A DNA stretch of 64,000 bases from CAVSMC01 sp963798655 (GTDB lineage Bacteria > Pseudomonadota > Gammaproteobacteria > Burkholderiales > Casimicrobiaceae), in NCBI GenBank assembly GCA_963798655.1, contig CAWCUH010000004.1, positions 682,001 through 746,000 of the forward strand. Reading direction: 5' to 3'. Under the pieces are notes generated by a model that was given only the letters and a program-made list of their open reading frames with translations, did no database searches and was not told where the DNA came from. Numbering within the stretch: position 1 is the first letter of the stretch; each line of letters opens with the position of its first letter. Below, piece by piece: positions 35,776-44,388 of this stretch. The position numbers and the translations under genes are program-made.

Positions 35776-35821
35776 GATTTTCGAACGTTTTCCACCGCGT
35801 GCGGCAAGGGTCCGACCCTAC

Positions 35822-36865
35822 ATGTTCGAATCGTTCAAAGGCTACTTCTCCAGCGATCTCGCGATCGACCTCGGCACCGCGAACACGCTGATCTACGTGC
35901 GCGGCAAGGGCATCGTGCTCGACGAGCCGTCGGTCGTCGCGATCCGCCAGGAAGGCGGGCCGAACGGCAAGCGCGTGATCCAGGAAGTCGGCAACGCCGC
36001 GAAGCAGATGCTCGGCCGCACGCCCGGCAACATCACGGCGATCCGGCCGATGAAGGACGGCGTCATCGCCGACTTCACCGTGACCGAGCAGATGCTGAAG
36101 CAGTTCATCAAGAAGGTGCTCGACTCGCGGCTGTTCTCGCCTTCCCCGCGCATCATCATCTGCGTCCCCTGCGGCTCGACGCAGGTCGAGCGGCGCGCGA
36201 TCCGCGAGTCGGCGCTCGGCGCCGGCGCCTCGAAGGTCTACCTGATCGAGGAGCCGATGGCCGCCGCGATCGGCGCCGACCTGCCGATTTCGGATGCGCT
36301 CGGCTCGATGGTCGTCGACGTCGGCGGCGGCACCACCGAGGTCGGCGTGATCTCGCTCGGCGGCATGGTGTACTCGGGCAGCGTGCGCGTGGGCGGCGAC
36401 AAGTTCGACGAGGCGATCGTCAACTACATCCGCCGCAACTACGGGATGCTGATCGGCGAAACCACCGCCGAGATGATCAAGAAGACGATCGGCTCGGCGT
36501 TCCCCGGGTCGGAAGTGAAGGAAATGGAAGTGAAGGGCCGCAATCTCGCCGAAGGCATTCCGCGCAGCTTCACCGTGTCGTCGAACGAGATCCTCGAGGC
36601 GCTGACCGATCCGCTGAACAGCATCGTGTCGGCGGTCAAGAGCGCGCTCGAGCGCACGCCGCCGGAGCTGGGCGCCGACATCGCCGAGCGCGGCATGGTG
36701 CTCACCGGCGGCGGCGCCTTGCTTCGCGACCTCGATCGGCTGCTGATGGAGGAGACCGGATTGCCGGTGATCGTCGCCGACGATCCGCTGACGTGCGTCG
36801 TGCGCGGCTGCGGCCGCGCGCTCGAGAACATGGAAAAGCTCTCCACGATCTTCACCACGGATTAG
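35822..36865 (+). CDS. mreB: rod shape-determining protein MreB
   Basis: Bacterial actin homologue of 347 residues that organises lateral cell-wall synthesis at the inner membrane. Visible motifs are the amphipathic N-terminus MFESFKGYFSSD, phosphate 1 DLGTANTLIY, phosphate 2 MVVDVGGGTTEVGVIS and the adenosine motif MVLTGGGALLRDLD. ATG 35822 is the family start. It heads mreB-mreC-mreD-mrdA-rodA and is divergent from gatCAB. Confidence 0.97.
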   Translation: MFESFKGYFSSDLAIDLGTANTLIYVRGKGIVLDEPSVVAIRQEGGPNGKRVIQEVGNAAKQMLGRTPGNITAIRPMKDGVIADFTVTEQMLKQFIKKVLDSRLFSPSPRIIICVPCGSTQVERRAIRESALGAGASKVYLIEEPMAAAIGADLPISDALGSMVVDVGGGTTEVGVISLGGMVYSGSVRVGGDKFDEAIVNYIRRNYGMLIGETTAEMIKKTIGSAFPGSEVKEMEVKGRNLAEGIPRSFTVSSNEILEALTDPLNSIVSAVKSALERTPPELGADIAERGMVLTGGGALLRDLDRLLMEETGLPVIVADDPLTCVVRGCGRALENMEKLSTIFTTD

Positions 36866-36959
36866 CCACCTTGTCGTTCGCCTCGCTCCTCGGGATGGCG
36901 CGGCCGCTCAGCTTCTCGGAATGACGACGGGACCTGCCAAGCCGTAACGCGGTAACCAA

Positions 36960-37877
36960 GTGCACCACATTTCGGTCGACCCGCCGCCGTTCTTCCACCG
37001 CGGGCCGTCGCCGCTCGCCCGGCTCGCATTCTTCGGCGTCATCTCGCTCGCGCTGCTGTTCGCCGACACGCGCTTCCACTACCTCGAGCAGGTCCGCTAC
37101 GTCGCATCGGTCGCGCTGTACCCGCTGCAGCGCGCCGCGCAGCTTCCCGGGGAGGCGGTCGGCCTGGTCGCCGGCTATTTCACGAGCGTGTCGGCGCTGC
37201 GCGCCGAGAACGAGCAGCTGAAGCGGCAACTGGTCGAGACGGCACCCAAGGCGCAAGGCTTCGAGCTCGCCCTGCAGGAGCGCGCGCGGCTTGCAGCGCT
37301 ACTCGACCTGCGCACGCGCTACAAGGGGTCGGCGACCACGGCGACCGTGCTCTATAGCGGCCGTGACCCGTTCTCGCAGAAACTGTTCATCGACAAGGGC
37401 GCCGACGCCGGCATCCTCGCGGGCGAGGCGGTGATCGACGCGCAAGGCGTCGTCGGGCAGGTGACGCGCGTGCTGCCCTACATGTCGGAGGTGACGCTGC
37501 TCACCGACAAGGACCACGCGGTGCCGGTCAAGTCGGAGCGCAGCGGCGTGCGCTCGGTCATGTTCGGGGCGGGCGCCGGCCGTCCGCCGGAGCTTCGCTT
37601 TCTCGCGCCGACGGCCGATATCCAGATCGGCGACGTGCTCGTGACGTCCGGGCTCGACGGCACGTATCCGGCCGGGCTCACCGTGGCGAAGGTCGCGACG
37701 CTCGATCGCGACACCGGACAGATGTTCGCCCGCGTCACCTGCGCGCCGCTTGCGGGCGTCGACCGCAGCGAGCAGCTGCTGGTGCTCGGCCGCTCCGCGG
37801 CGCTGCCGTCCCGGCCGGACGAGCCGGTCGAAACCGACACGAAGAGGCTCGGCAAGGGCAAAGGACGACGAGGATGA
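36960..37877 (+). CDS. mreC: rod shape-determining protein MreC
   Basis: A 305-residue bitopic protein: a short cytoplasmic N-terminus (PPPFFHRGPSPLARL), one membrane segment (FFGVISLALLFADT), a periplasmic coiled coil (about 80-115, RAENEQLKRQL) and a beta-rich domain (about 120-275, GADAGILAGEAVIDAQGVVG and LVTSGLDGTYPAGL). It links MreB to PBP2. The start is GTG 36960, 94 bp after mreB. It overlaps mreD by four bases. Confidence 0.95.
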   Translation: MHHISVDPPPFFHRGPSPLARLAFFGVISLALLFADTRFHYLEQVRYVASVALYPLQRAAQLPGEAVGLVAGYFTSVSALRAENEQLKRQLVETAPKAQGFELALQERARLAALLDLRTRYKGSATTATVLYSGRDPFSQKLFIDKGADAGILAGEAVIDAQGVVGQVTRVLPYMSEVTLLTDKDHAVPVKSERSGVRSVMFGAGAGRPPELRFLAPTADIQIGDVLVTSGLDGTYPAGLTVAKVATLDRDTGQMFARVTCAPLAGVDRSEQLLVLGRSAALPSRPDEPVETDTKRLGKGKGRRG

Positions 37878-38413
37878 TGGCGCTGTCGGGCATCTCGCTC
37901 TCCCCGGCCCGGCCCGAGGAAATCCTGCTGCCGGCGCGGCGATGGTTCATCGCGCTGTCGATTCTGATCGGCCTTCTCCTCAATCTCGTTCCGTTGTCGG
38001 GCATCGCGGTGACGCTGCGGCCCGACTTCCTCGCGCTGGTGCTGCTGTACTGGTGCATCCAGGAGCCGCGCTATGTGAGCGTCGGCGTTGCATGGTGGGT
38101 CGGCCTGGTGATGGACGTCGCCGACGCGACGCTCTTCGGCCAGCACGCGCTCGCGTACGCGGTGCTTGCGTATGCCGCCGAGTATTTCCGCCGCCGCGTG
38201 CTGCGCTTTCCGGTGTGGCAGCAGGCGGTGCAGGTCGCCGTGCTGCTCGCGCTGACCGCGGCGCTGGTGCTGCTCGTGCGCTTTGTCGGCGGCGCGCCGC
38301 TGCCACGGTGGAGCTACATGCTGCCGCCGCTCGTCGGCGCGCTGTTGTGGCCGCCGCTGTCCGTGGTGCTACAGTGGCCGCAGCGCCCGCCGCGCTCGCC
38401 CGCCGAACTGTGA
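37874..38413 (+). CDS. mreD: rod shape-determining protein MreD
   Basis: A 179-residue inner-membrane protein with about five membrane segments and the MreD-type P-D-F-L-A-L-V-L-L-Y-W and W-W-V-G-L-V-M-D-V stretches. It starts at an ATG overlapping the mreC stop (ATGA), the usual translational coupling. It acts with MreC, RodZ and PBP2 in the elongasome. Confidence 0.93.
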   Translation: MMALSGISLSPARPEEILLPARRWFIALSILIGLLLNLVPLSGIAVTLRPDFLALVLLYWCIQEPRYVSVGVAWWVGLVMDVADATLFGQHALAYAVLAYAAEYFRRRVLRFPVWQQAVQVAVLLALTAALVLLVRFVGGAPLPRWSYMLPPLVGALLWPPLSVVLQWPQRPPRSPAEL

Positions 38414-38421
38414 TGAATTGC

Positions 38422-38497
38422 TCGTCATTCCCGCGAAGGCGGGAATCCAGCGTCTTCCGACGAACGACACTGGGTCCCCGCGTGCGCGGGCACGACG
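38422..38497. repeat. dispersed palindromic repeat (CATTCCCGCGAAGGCGGGAAT type)
   Basis: A hairpin ATTCCCGC-GAAG-GCGGGAAT is followed by CCAGCG, a spacer, ACACTGGGTCCCCGCG and its partner arm. It is the inverted counterpart of 23331-23402. It fills most of the 95-bp gap between mreD and mrdA, inside an otherwise tightly packed operon. Confidence 0.8.
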
Positions 38498-38508
38498 CCT
38501 AGCGAACC

Positions 38509-40482
38509 ATGGCGCGATCGCTCTTCCGCTCACGGCACCGCCGGCACGACGACGGCGGCTTCGGCGCGCCGGAGCTTCGCAACGCCGAGCGCGAGGTGTT
38601 CCTCTTCCGGCGTCGGCTCGCGGTGGCCGGTGCGCTGATCGTCATCGCGTTCGGCGGGCTGTTCGCGCGCTTCTTCTACCTGCAGGTCATCCAGCACAAG
38701 CACTACCAGACGCTCGCCGAGACGAACCGCATCGCGATCGTGCCGATCGTGCCGAACCGCGGCATCATCACCGACCGCAACGGCGTCGTGCTCGCTCAAA
38801 GCTACTCGGCGTACACGCTCGAGATCCAGCCGTCGCGGGTGAAGAACGTGGACGAGACGATCGACGCGCTCGCCGAAATCGTCGACGTGCAGCCCCGCGA
38901 CCGCAAGCGGTTCAGGAAGCTGCTCGAGGAATCGAAGAACTTCGAGAGCCTGCCGCTGCGTACGAAGCTGAGCGACGAGGAGGTCGCGCGCTTTGCGGTC
39001 AACCGCTACCGCTTCCCCGGCGTCGAGATCAAGGCCCGGCTGTTCCGACACTACCCGTACGGCGACGTCGCGTCGCACGCGATCGGCTACATCGGGCGCA
39101 TCAACGACAAGGACGTCGAGCGCATCGAGAGCTGGGACGAGACGGCGAACTACAAGGGCTCCGACTACATCGGCAAGGTCGGCGTGGAGCTTTCGTACGA
39201 GCGCGAGCTGCATGGTACGACCGGCTGGGAGGAGGTCGAGGTCGACGCGAACGGGCGCGCGGTGCGCACGCTGTCGCGAACGCCGCCGACGTCGGGCAAC
39301 AACCTCCAGCTCGCCATCGACATCAAGCTGCAGGAGGTCGCCGAGAACGCGTTCGGCGATCGGCGCGGCGCGCTCGTCGCGATCGAGCCGTCGACCGGCG
39401 ATGTGCTCGCGTTCGTTTCGAAGCCCGGCTTCGACCCCAATCTCTTCGTCGACGGCATCGACCCGGCGAACTGGGAAGCGCTGAACGACTCGCCCGACAA
39501 GCCGCTGCTCAACCGCCCGCTGCGCGGCGCCTACCCGCCCGGCTCGACGATCAAGCCGTTCCTCGCGCTCGGCGCGCTCACGTCGGGCAAGCGCACGCCA
39601 GCGCAGACGATCCACGATCCGGGCTTCTTCCAGATACCAGGCGCCGCGCACCGCTTCCGCGACGACAAGCCGGGCGGCCACGGCATCGTCGACATGTACA
39701 AGTCGATCGTCGCGTCGTGCGACACGTACTACTACATGCTCGCGAACGAGACCGACATCGACGACACGGCGAGGTTCATGTCGCAGTTGGGCTTCGGCGA
39801 GCGCACCGGCATCGACATCGAGGGCGAGCTCACCGGCGTGCTGCCGTCGCGCGCATGGAAGAAGCAGCGCTTCGCCGGCAAGAATTATCGCGACGAGCAC
39901 CGCAAGTGGTATCTCGGCGACTCGATCTCGGCGGGCATCGGACAGGGCTACAACGCATTCACGCCGATCCAGCAGGCACACGCGATCGCGACCATCGCGA
40001 ACGACGGCGTCGCGTACCGGCCGCACATCGGCAAGGCGATCAGGAACCTCGCCACCGGCGAAGTGCGCCAGGTCGAGCCGCAGCCGACGCACGCGATCGG
40101 CGTGCGGCCGGAGAACCTCGTCGTCATCCAGCGCGCCCTCGCCGGCGTGCCGAAGGAAGGCACGAGCGCGGCGGCGTTCAAGGGCACGACGTACGTCTCC
40201 GCCGGCAAGACGGGCACCGCACAGGTGTTCTCGTTGAAGCAGGGCGAGAAATACTCGGAGCACAAGATCGACGAGCGGCTGCGCGACCATGCGTGGTACA
40301 TCGCGTACGCGCCCGTCGACAAGCCGAAGATCGCGCTCGCCGTGCTGGTCGAGAACGGCGGCTTCGGCGCCCAGGCCGCGGCGCCGGTCGCGCGACAGGT
40401 GTTCGACTACTGGCTGACCGGCGAGCGCAAGAGCGGCCCGGCGCCGGCCGGCGCGGCGAGCGACACCGACGAGAGCGACTGA
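38509..40482 (+). CDS. mrdA: penicillin-binding protein 2
   Basis: Class B transpeptidase of the elongasome, 657 residues, anchored by one N-terminal membrane segment (VAGALIVIAFGGLFARFFYL). The pedestal domain includes NRGIITDRNGVVLAQSYSAY. The transpeptidase domain has Ser346 in GSTIKPF, the SxD motif SCDTYYY and Lys567 in KTGTAQV. It forms peptide cross-links during cell elongation and pairs with RodA, encoded next with a one-base overlap (TGATG). A Pro/Ala-rich C-terminal tail is present, as in related proteins. Confidence 0.97.
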   Translation: MARSLFRSRHRRHDDGGFGAPELRNAEREVFLFRRRLAVAGALIVIAFGGLFARFFYLQVIQHKHYQTLAETNRIAIVPIVPNRGIITDRNGVVLAQSYSAYTLEIQPSRVKNVDETIDALAEIVDVQPRDRKRFRKLLEESKNFESLPLRTKLSDEEVARFAVNRYRFPGVEIKARLFRHYPYGDVASHAIGYIGRINDKDVERIESWDETANYKGSDYIGKVGVELSYERELHGTTGWEEVEVDANGRAVRTLSRTPPTSGNNLQLAIDIKLQEVAENAFGDRRGALVAIEPSTGDVLAFVSKPGFDPNLFVDGIDPANWEALNDSPDKPLLNRPLRGAYPPGSTIKPFLALGALTSGKRTPAQTIHDPGFFQIPGAAHRFRDDKPGGHGIVDMYKSIVASCDTYYYMLANETDIDDTARFMSQLGFGERTGIDIEGELTGVLPSRAWKKQRFAGKNYRDEHRKWYLGDSISAGIGQGYNAFTPIQQAHAIATIANDGVAYRPHIGKAIRNLATGEVRQVEPQPTHAIGVRPENLVVIQRALAGVPKEGTSAAAFKGTTYVSAGKTGTAQVFSLKQGEKYSEHKIDERLRDHAWYIAYAPVDKPKIALAVLVENGGFGAQAAAPVARQVFDYWLTGERKSGPAPAGAASDTDESD

Positions 40483-41585
40483 TGCTGCGACTGGTCGCCC
40501 ACATCTGGGAAGTCCTGACGCGCAAGGTAGACAACGTGCTGTTCGGCTGCGCGCTCTCGATCGTCGGTGTCGGCCTGATCACGCTGTTCTCCGCGGCCGA
40601 CGAGAGCGTCGCGCGGGTCACGACGCAGGCGACGAGCTTCGCGCTGTCGCTGCTGCTGATGTGGTTCGTCGCGAACATCGCGCCGCAAACGCTCGCGCGA
40701 GCCGCGGTGCCGCTGTACGTGCTCGCGGTGCTGCTGCTGATCGGCGTCGCGCTGTTCGGCACCGTGGTGAACGGCTCGCGGCGATGGCTGAACCTGGGCG
40801 TCGTGCGCATCCAGCCCTCCGAGCTGATGAAGGTCGCGCTGCCGCTGATGCTCGCGTGGTACTTCCAGAAGTTCGAGGGCCGCATCGGCTGGCGCGACTT
40901 CGTGTTCGCCGGCGTGCTGATCGTCGTGCCGGCCGTGCTGATCAAGCGGCAGCCCGATCTCGGCACTTCGCTGATGATCGCGGCGTCCGGCTTCTACGTG
41001 CTCTACCTCGCCGGGCTGTCGTGGAAGATCATCATCGGGCTGACGGCGGTCGGCGCGGCGGCGGCGCCGCTCGTGTGGACCCATCTGCACGACTACCAGC
41101 GCGAGCGCATCCTCACGTTCATGGACCCGACGCGCGACCCGCTCGGCGCCGGATACCACTCGACGCAGGCGTCGATCGCGCTCGGCTCGGGCGGCATCAC
41201 CGGCAAGGGCTGGCTCAACGGCACGCAGACGCACCTCGACTTCCTGCCCGAGAAGCACACCGACTTCATCTTCGCGGTGTTCGGCGAGGAGTTCGGCCTG
41301 ATCGGCAACGCCGTGCTGCTGCTGCTCTACCTGCTGCTCGTCGGCCGCGCGATGCTGATCACCGCCAACGCATCGACGCTGTTCGGCCGGCTGCTTGCCG
41401 GCGCGGTGACGCTGATGTTCTTCACGTATGCGTTCGTCAACATGGCGATGGTGAGCGGCGTGCTGCCCGTCGTCGGCGTGCCGTTGCCGCTAGTGTCGTA
41501 CGGCGGCACGGCGCTCGTGTCGCTGTTCATCGGCCTCGGCGTGCTGATGAGCGTGCAGGCGCACCGCAAGCTCGTCAGCACGTGA
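40482..41585 (+). CDS. rodA: SEDS peptidoglycan glycosyltransferase RodA
   Basis: A 367-residue polytopic membrane protein with about ten membrane segments and SEDS motifs: NGSRRWLNLGVVRIQPSEL, KRQPDLGTSL, the catalytic-region QPDLG Asp, THLDFLPEKHTDFIFAVFGEEFG and PLVSYGGTAL near the end. It polymerises glycan strands from lipid II together with PBP2. ATG 40482 overlaps the mrdA stop by one base. Confidence 0.97.
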   Translation: MLRLVAHIWEVLTRKVDNVLFGCALSIVGVGLITLFSAADESVARVTTQATSFALSLLLMWFVANIAPQTLARAAVPLYVLAVLLLIGVALFGTVVNGSRRWLNLGVVRIQPSELMKVALPLMLAWYFQKFEGRIGWRDFVFAGVLIVVPAVLIKRQPDLGTSLMIAASGFYVLYLAGLSWKIIIGLTAVGAAAAPLVWTHLHDYQRERILTFMDPTRDPLGAGYHSTQASIALGSGGITGKGWLNGTQTHLDFLPEKHTDFIFAVFGEEFGLIGNAVLLLLYLLLVGRAMLITANASTLFGRLLAGAVTLMFFTYAFVNMAMVSGVLPVVGVPLPLVSYGGTALVSLFIGLGVLMSVQAHRKLVST

Positions 41586-41598
41586 GCGCCGCCGGGCC

Positions 41599-41961
41599 AT
41601 GAGCGCTACCGACAAGCGGACGCAGGCGCTGCGCACGCTGGACGAGGAGATCGCGCGCAAGATCGAGGAAGCCGCCGCGTCGGGCGAGCTCGGTCTCGCC
41701 AGGGACTACGGCAAGCCGTTCGCCGACGATGCGGCGTGGGACGCGACGCCGGCAGCGCTGCGGATGCCGATGAAGATCCTCAAGGATGCCGGCGTCGCGC
41801 CGCCGGAGATCGCGATGTTCCAGGAGCGCGCGCGACTGCGCGCCGCGATCGCCGCGACCGCTGATGCCGCCGCGCGCGCGAAGCTGCAATCCGAGCTTAA
41901 TCAGCTCGAGCAGTTGATCGCGTTCCGGCTCGAGGCGCTGCGCATCGAGCCGAAGCTGTAG
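41599..41961 (+). CDS. DUF1992 (DnaJ-homologue subfamily C member 28-type) protein
   Basis: A 120-residue soluble helical protein with the DUF1992 pattern: EEIARKIEEAAASGEL, DYGKP, P-x-x-L-R-M-P-M-K-I-L-K-x-A-G-x-A-P-P-E and a C-terminal heptad region. The function is unknown despite the DnaJ-related name; there is no J domain or HPD motif here. It follows rodA by 13 bp and may share the mre operon transcript. It is convergent with the malic-enzyme gene. Confidence 0.88.
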   Translation: MSATDKRTQALRTLDEEIARKIEEAAASGELGLARDYGKPFADDAAWDATPAALRMPMKILKDAGVAPPEIAMFQERARLRAAIAATADAAARAKLQSELNQLEQLIAFRLEALRIEPKL

Positions 41962-41982
41962 CGCCTGCGGCGCCGCGCGCCG

Positions 41983-44286
41983 TCAGTCGGCTGCCGCCTG
42001 CATCGGCGCGCGCTCGCGCATCGAGCCCGCCTCGACGACGGCGAATGCGCTCATGTTCACGATTCGGCGCACCGTCGCCGTCGGCGTCAGGATGTGCGCG
42101 GGTCTCGCGGCGCCGAGCAGGATCGGCCCCACGGTGACGCCCTCGCCGGACACGGTGCGCAGCAGGTTGTACGAGATGTTCGCCGCGTCGAGGTTCGGCA
42201 TGATCAGCAGGTTCGCGTCGCCTTTCAATCGCGAGCCGGGGAACTCGCGCTCGCGGATCGCCGCGGACAGCGCCGAGTCGCCGTGCATCTCCCCGTCGCA
42301 CTCGAGATCCGGCGCGAGCGTTTCGAGAAGCTCGCGCGCGCGGCGCATCTTGCGCGCCGACGCCGTCGGATTGCTGCCGAAGTTCGAATGCGACAGCAGC
42401 GCGACCTTCGGCGCGATGCCGAAGCGGCGCACTTCGTCGGCGGCCATCAGCGTGATTTCGGCGAGCTGCTCCGGCGACGGATCCGGGTTGACGTAGGTGT
42501 CGCAGATGAACAGCGCTCGCCGCGGCAGGATCAGCATGTTCATCGCCGCGTAGATCGAGCGCCCTTGCGCGCGGCCGATGACGTTCTGGATGTTCACCAG
42601 GTGGCGCTGATACTGTCCGACGGTACCGCAGATCATCGCGTCGGCGACGCCCATGTGGATCAGCATCGCGGCGATCAGCGTCGGCCGCCGCCGCATGTCG
42701 AGCTTCGCGACTTCGGGGCTCACGCCCTCGCGCGCGGCGAGCTTGTGATAGGCGGCGGAATAGTCGAGGTGGCGCGGATCGTCGTCGGGATCGATCAGGT
42801 CGACGTTGCTGCCCGGATTCAACCGCAAGCCGAGCTTCGCGATGCGCCGCGCAACGATCTCCGGCCGTCCGATGATGATCGGCTTCGCCACACCTTCGTC
42901 GAGCACGACCTGCACGGCGCGCAGCACGCGCTCGTCCTCGCCTTCCGCGTAGACGAGCCGCTTAGGCGCGCGCTTCGCCGCCTCGAACACCGGCTGCATC
43001 GCGATGCCCGAGTGATAGACGTATTGCGTGAGCGAGCGGCGGTACGCATCGACGTCGGCGAGCGGCCGCGTCGCTACGCCGGATTCCATCGCGGCCAGGG
43101 CGACCGCGTGGGGCACGTTGACGATGAGCCTCGGATCGAGCGGTTTCGGGATCAGGTAGTCCGGGCCGAAGGTCAGGTCCTCGCCCGGGTAAGCGGCGGC
43201 GACGATCTCGGACGCCTCTGCGTGCGCGAGCTCGGCCAGCGCGCGAACGCAGGCGAGCTTCATCGGCTCGTTGATCGTCGTCGCGCCGACGTCGAGCGCC
43301 CCGCGGAACATGAACGGGAAGCAGAGGACGTTGTTGACCTGGTTCGGGTAATCCGAGCGGCCGGTCGCGATGATCGAGTCCGGCCGCACTGCCTTCGCCT
43401 CCTCGGGCATGATCTCGGGCGTCGGGTTGGCGAGCGCGAGGATGATCGGCTGCTTCGCCATCGTCTTCACCATCTCCGGCTTCAGCACGCCGGCGGTCGA
43501 AAGCCCGAGGAAGATGTCCGCGCCGTTGCAGGCGTCGGCGAGCGAGCGGACGGAGCTGCGCGTTGCGTAGCGCGCCTTGCTCGGATCGATGGCGTCGCGC
43601 CGGCCTTCGAAGATGACCCCTTTGCTGTCGAGCATCACGACGTTCTCGCGGCTGAGGCCGAGCCCGACCAGCAGGTCGAGGCACGCGATCGCCGCCGCAC
43701 CTGCGCCCGAGCATACGAGCCTAATCCGGCCGATGTCCTTGCCGACGACCTTGAGGCCGTTCAGCACGGCTGCACCCGTGACGATGGCGGTGCCGTGCTG
43801 GTCGTCGTGGAAGACGGGAATCTTCAGCCGTTCGCGCAGCTTCTTCTCGATGTAGAAGCACTCCGGCGCCTTGATGTCCTCCAGGTTGATGCCGCCGAAC
43901 GTGGGCTCGAGCATCGCGACGGCGTCGACGATCTTGTCGGGGTCGCTCTCCGCGAGCTCGATGTCGAAGACGTCGATGCCGGCGAACTTCTTGAACAGGC
44001 ATCCCTTGCCTTCCATCACCGGCTTGCCGGCGAGCGCGCCGATGTTGCCCAGGCCGAGCACCGCGCTGCCGTTGGTGATGACGGCGACGAGATTGCCGCG
44101 CGCAGTGAGATTCAGCGCTTCGGCGGGGTCCGCGGCGATCGCGTCGCACGCCGCGGCGACGCCGGGTGAATAGGCGAGCGCCAGGTCGCGCGGGCTCACC
44201 ATCGCCTTGGTCGGCTGAATCGAGATCTTGCCGGGTCGCGGACTGCGGTGATACTCGATCGCCGCGATGCGCAGTTGCTCGTCCAT
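41983..44286 (-). CDS. maeB: NADP-dependent malic enzyme with C-terminal phosphotransacetylase-like domain
   Basis: Converts malate to pyruvate plus CO2 with NADP+ (EC 1.1.1.40). The 767-residue length is that of the MaeB two-domain form. The malic domain (about 1-430) has AYSPGVAAAC, KGCLFKKFAGIDVFDIEL, FHDDQHGTAIVTGAA and the nucleotide region CSGAGAAAIACL. The Pta-like domain (about 440-767) has VYAEGEDERVLRAV and SNFGSNPTASARKM and usually serves regulation rather than catalysis. ATG 44286 is chosen over 44313 because GGAGGAGGA sits at the right distance. Its upstream neighbour on the same strand is the KAS III gene. Confidence 0.96.
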   Translation of the reverse strand: MDEQLRIAAIEYHRSPRPGKISIQPTKAMVSPRDLALAYSPGVAAACDAIAADPAEALNLTARGNLVAVITNGSAVLGLGNIGALAGKPVMEGKGCLFKKFAGIDVFDIELAESDPDKIVDAVAMLEPTFGGINLEDIKAPECFYIEKKLRERLKIPVFHDDQHGTAIVTGAAVLNGLKVVGKDIGRIRLVCSGAGAAAIACLDLLVGLGLSRENVVMLDSKGVIFEGRRDAIDPSKARYATRSSVRSLADACNGADIFLGLSTAGVLKPEMVKTMAKQPIILALANPTPEIMPEEAKAVRPDSIIATGRSDYPNQVNNVLCFPFMFRGALDVGATTINEPMKLACVRALAELAHAEASEIVAAAYPGEDLTFGPDYLIPKPLDPRLIVNVPHAVALAAMESGVATRPLADVDAYRRSLTQYVYHSGIAMQPVFEAAKRAPKRLVYAEGEDERVLRAVQVVLDEGVAKPIIIGRPEIVARRIAKLGLRLNPGSNVDLIDPDDDPRHLDYSAAYHKLAAREGVSPEVAKLDMRRRPTLIAAMLIHMGVADAMICGTVGQYQRHLVNIQNVIGRAQGRSIYAAMNMLILPRRALFICDTYVNPDPSPEQLAEITLMAADEVRRFGIAPKVALLSHSNFGSNPTASARKMRRARELLETLAPDLECDGEMHGDSALSAAIREREFPGSRLKGDANLLIMPNLDAANISYNLLRTVSGEGVTVGPILLGAARPAHILTPTATVRRIVNMSAFAVVEAGSMRERAPMQAAAD

Positions 44287-44388
44287 GGCTGATCCTCCTC
44301 CGTGCATGTTCATGGGGCGCCTCGCGCCGCCGTCACCGCATAGGATGGACCCGCCGCGCGCCGCGGTCGAGGGCCCGCAGGCGCGTCG

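Noticed and set aside
36866..36959. mreB-mreC gap with CTCGGAATGACGACG
   Set aside because: It looks vaguely like the end of the dispersed repeat found elsewhere, but only one short block matches, so it was not called.
38414..38508. Short frame with FPRRRESSVFRR-like product between mreD and mrdA
   Set aside because: This peptide pattern is the well-known spurious translation of the CATTCCCGC-type intergenic repeat, not a gene.
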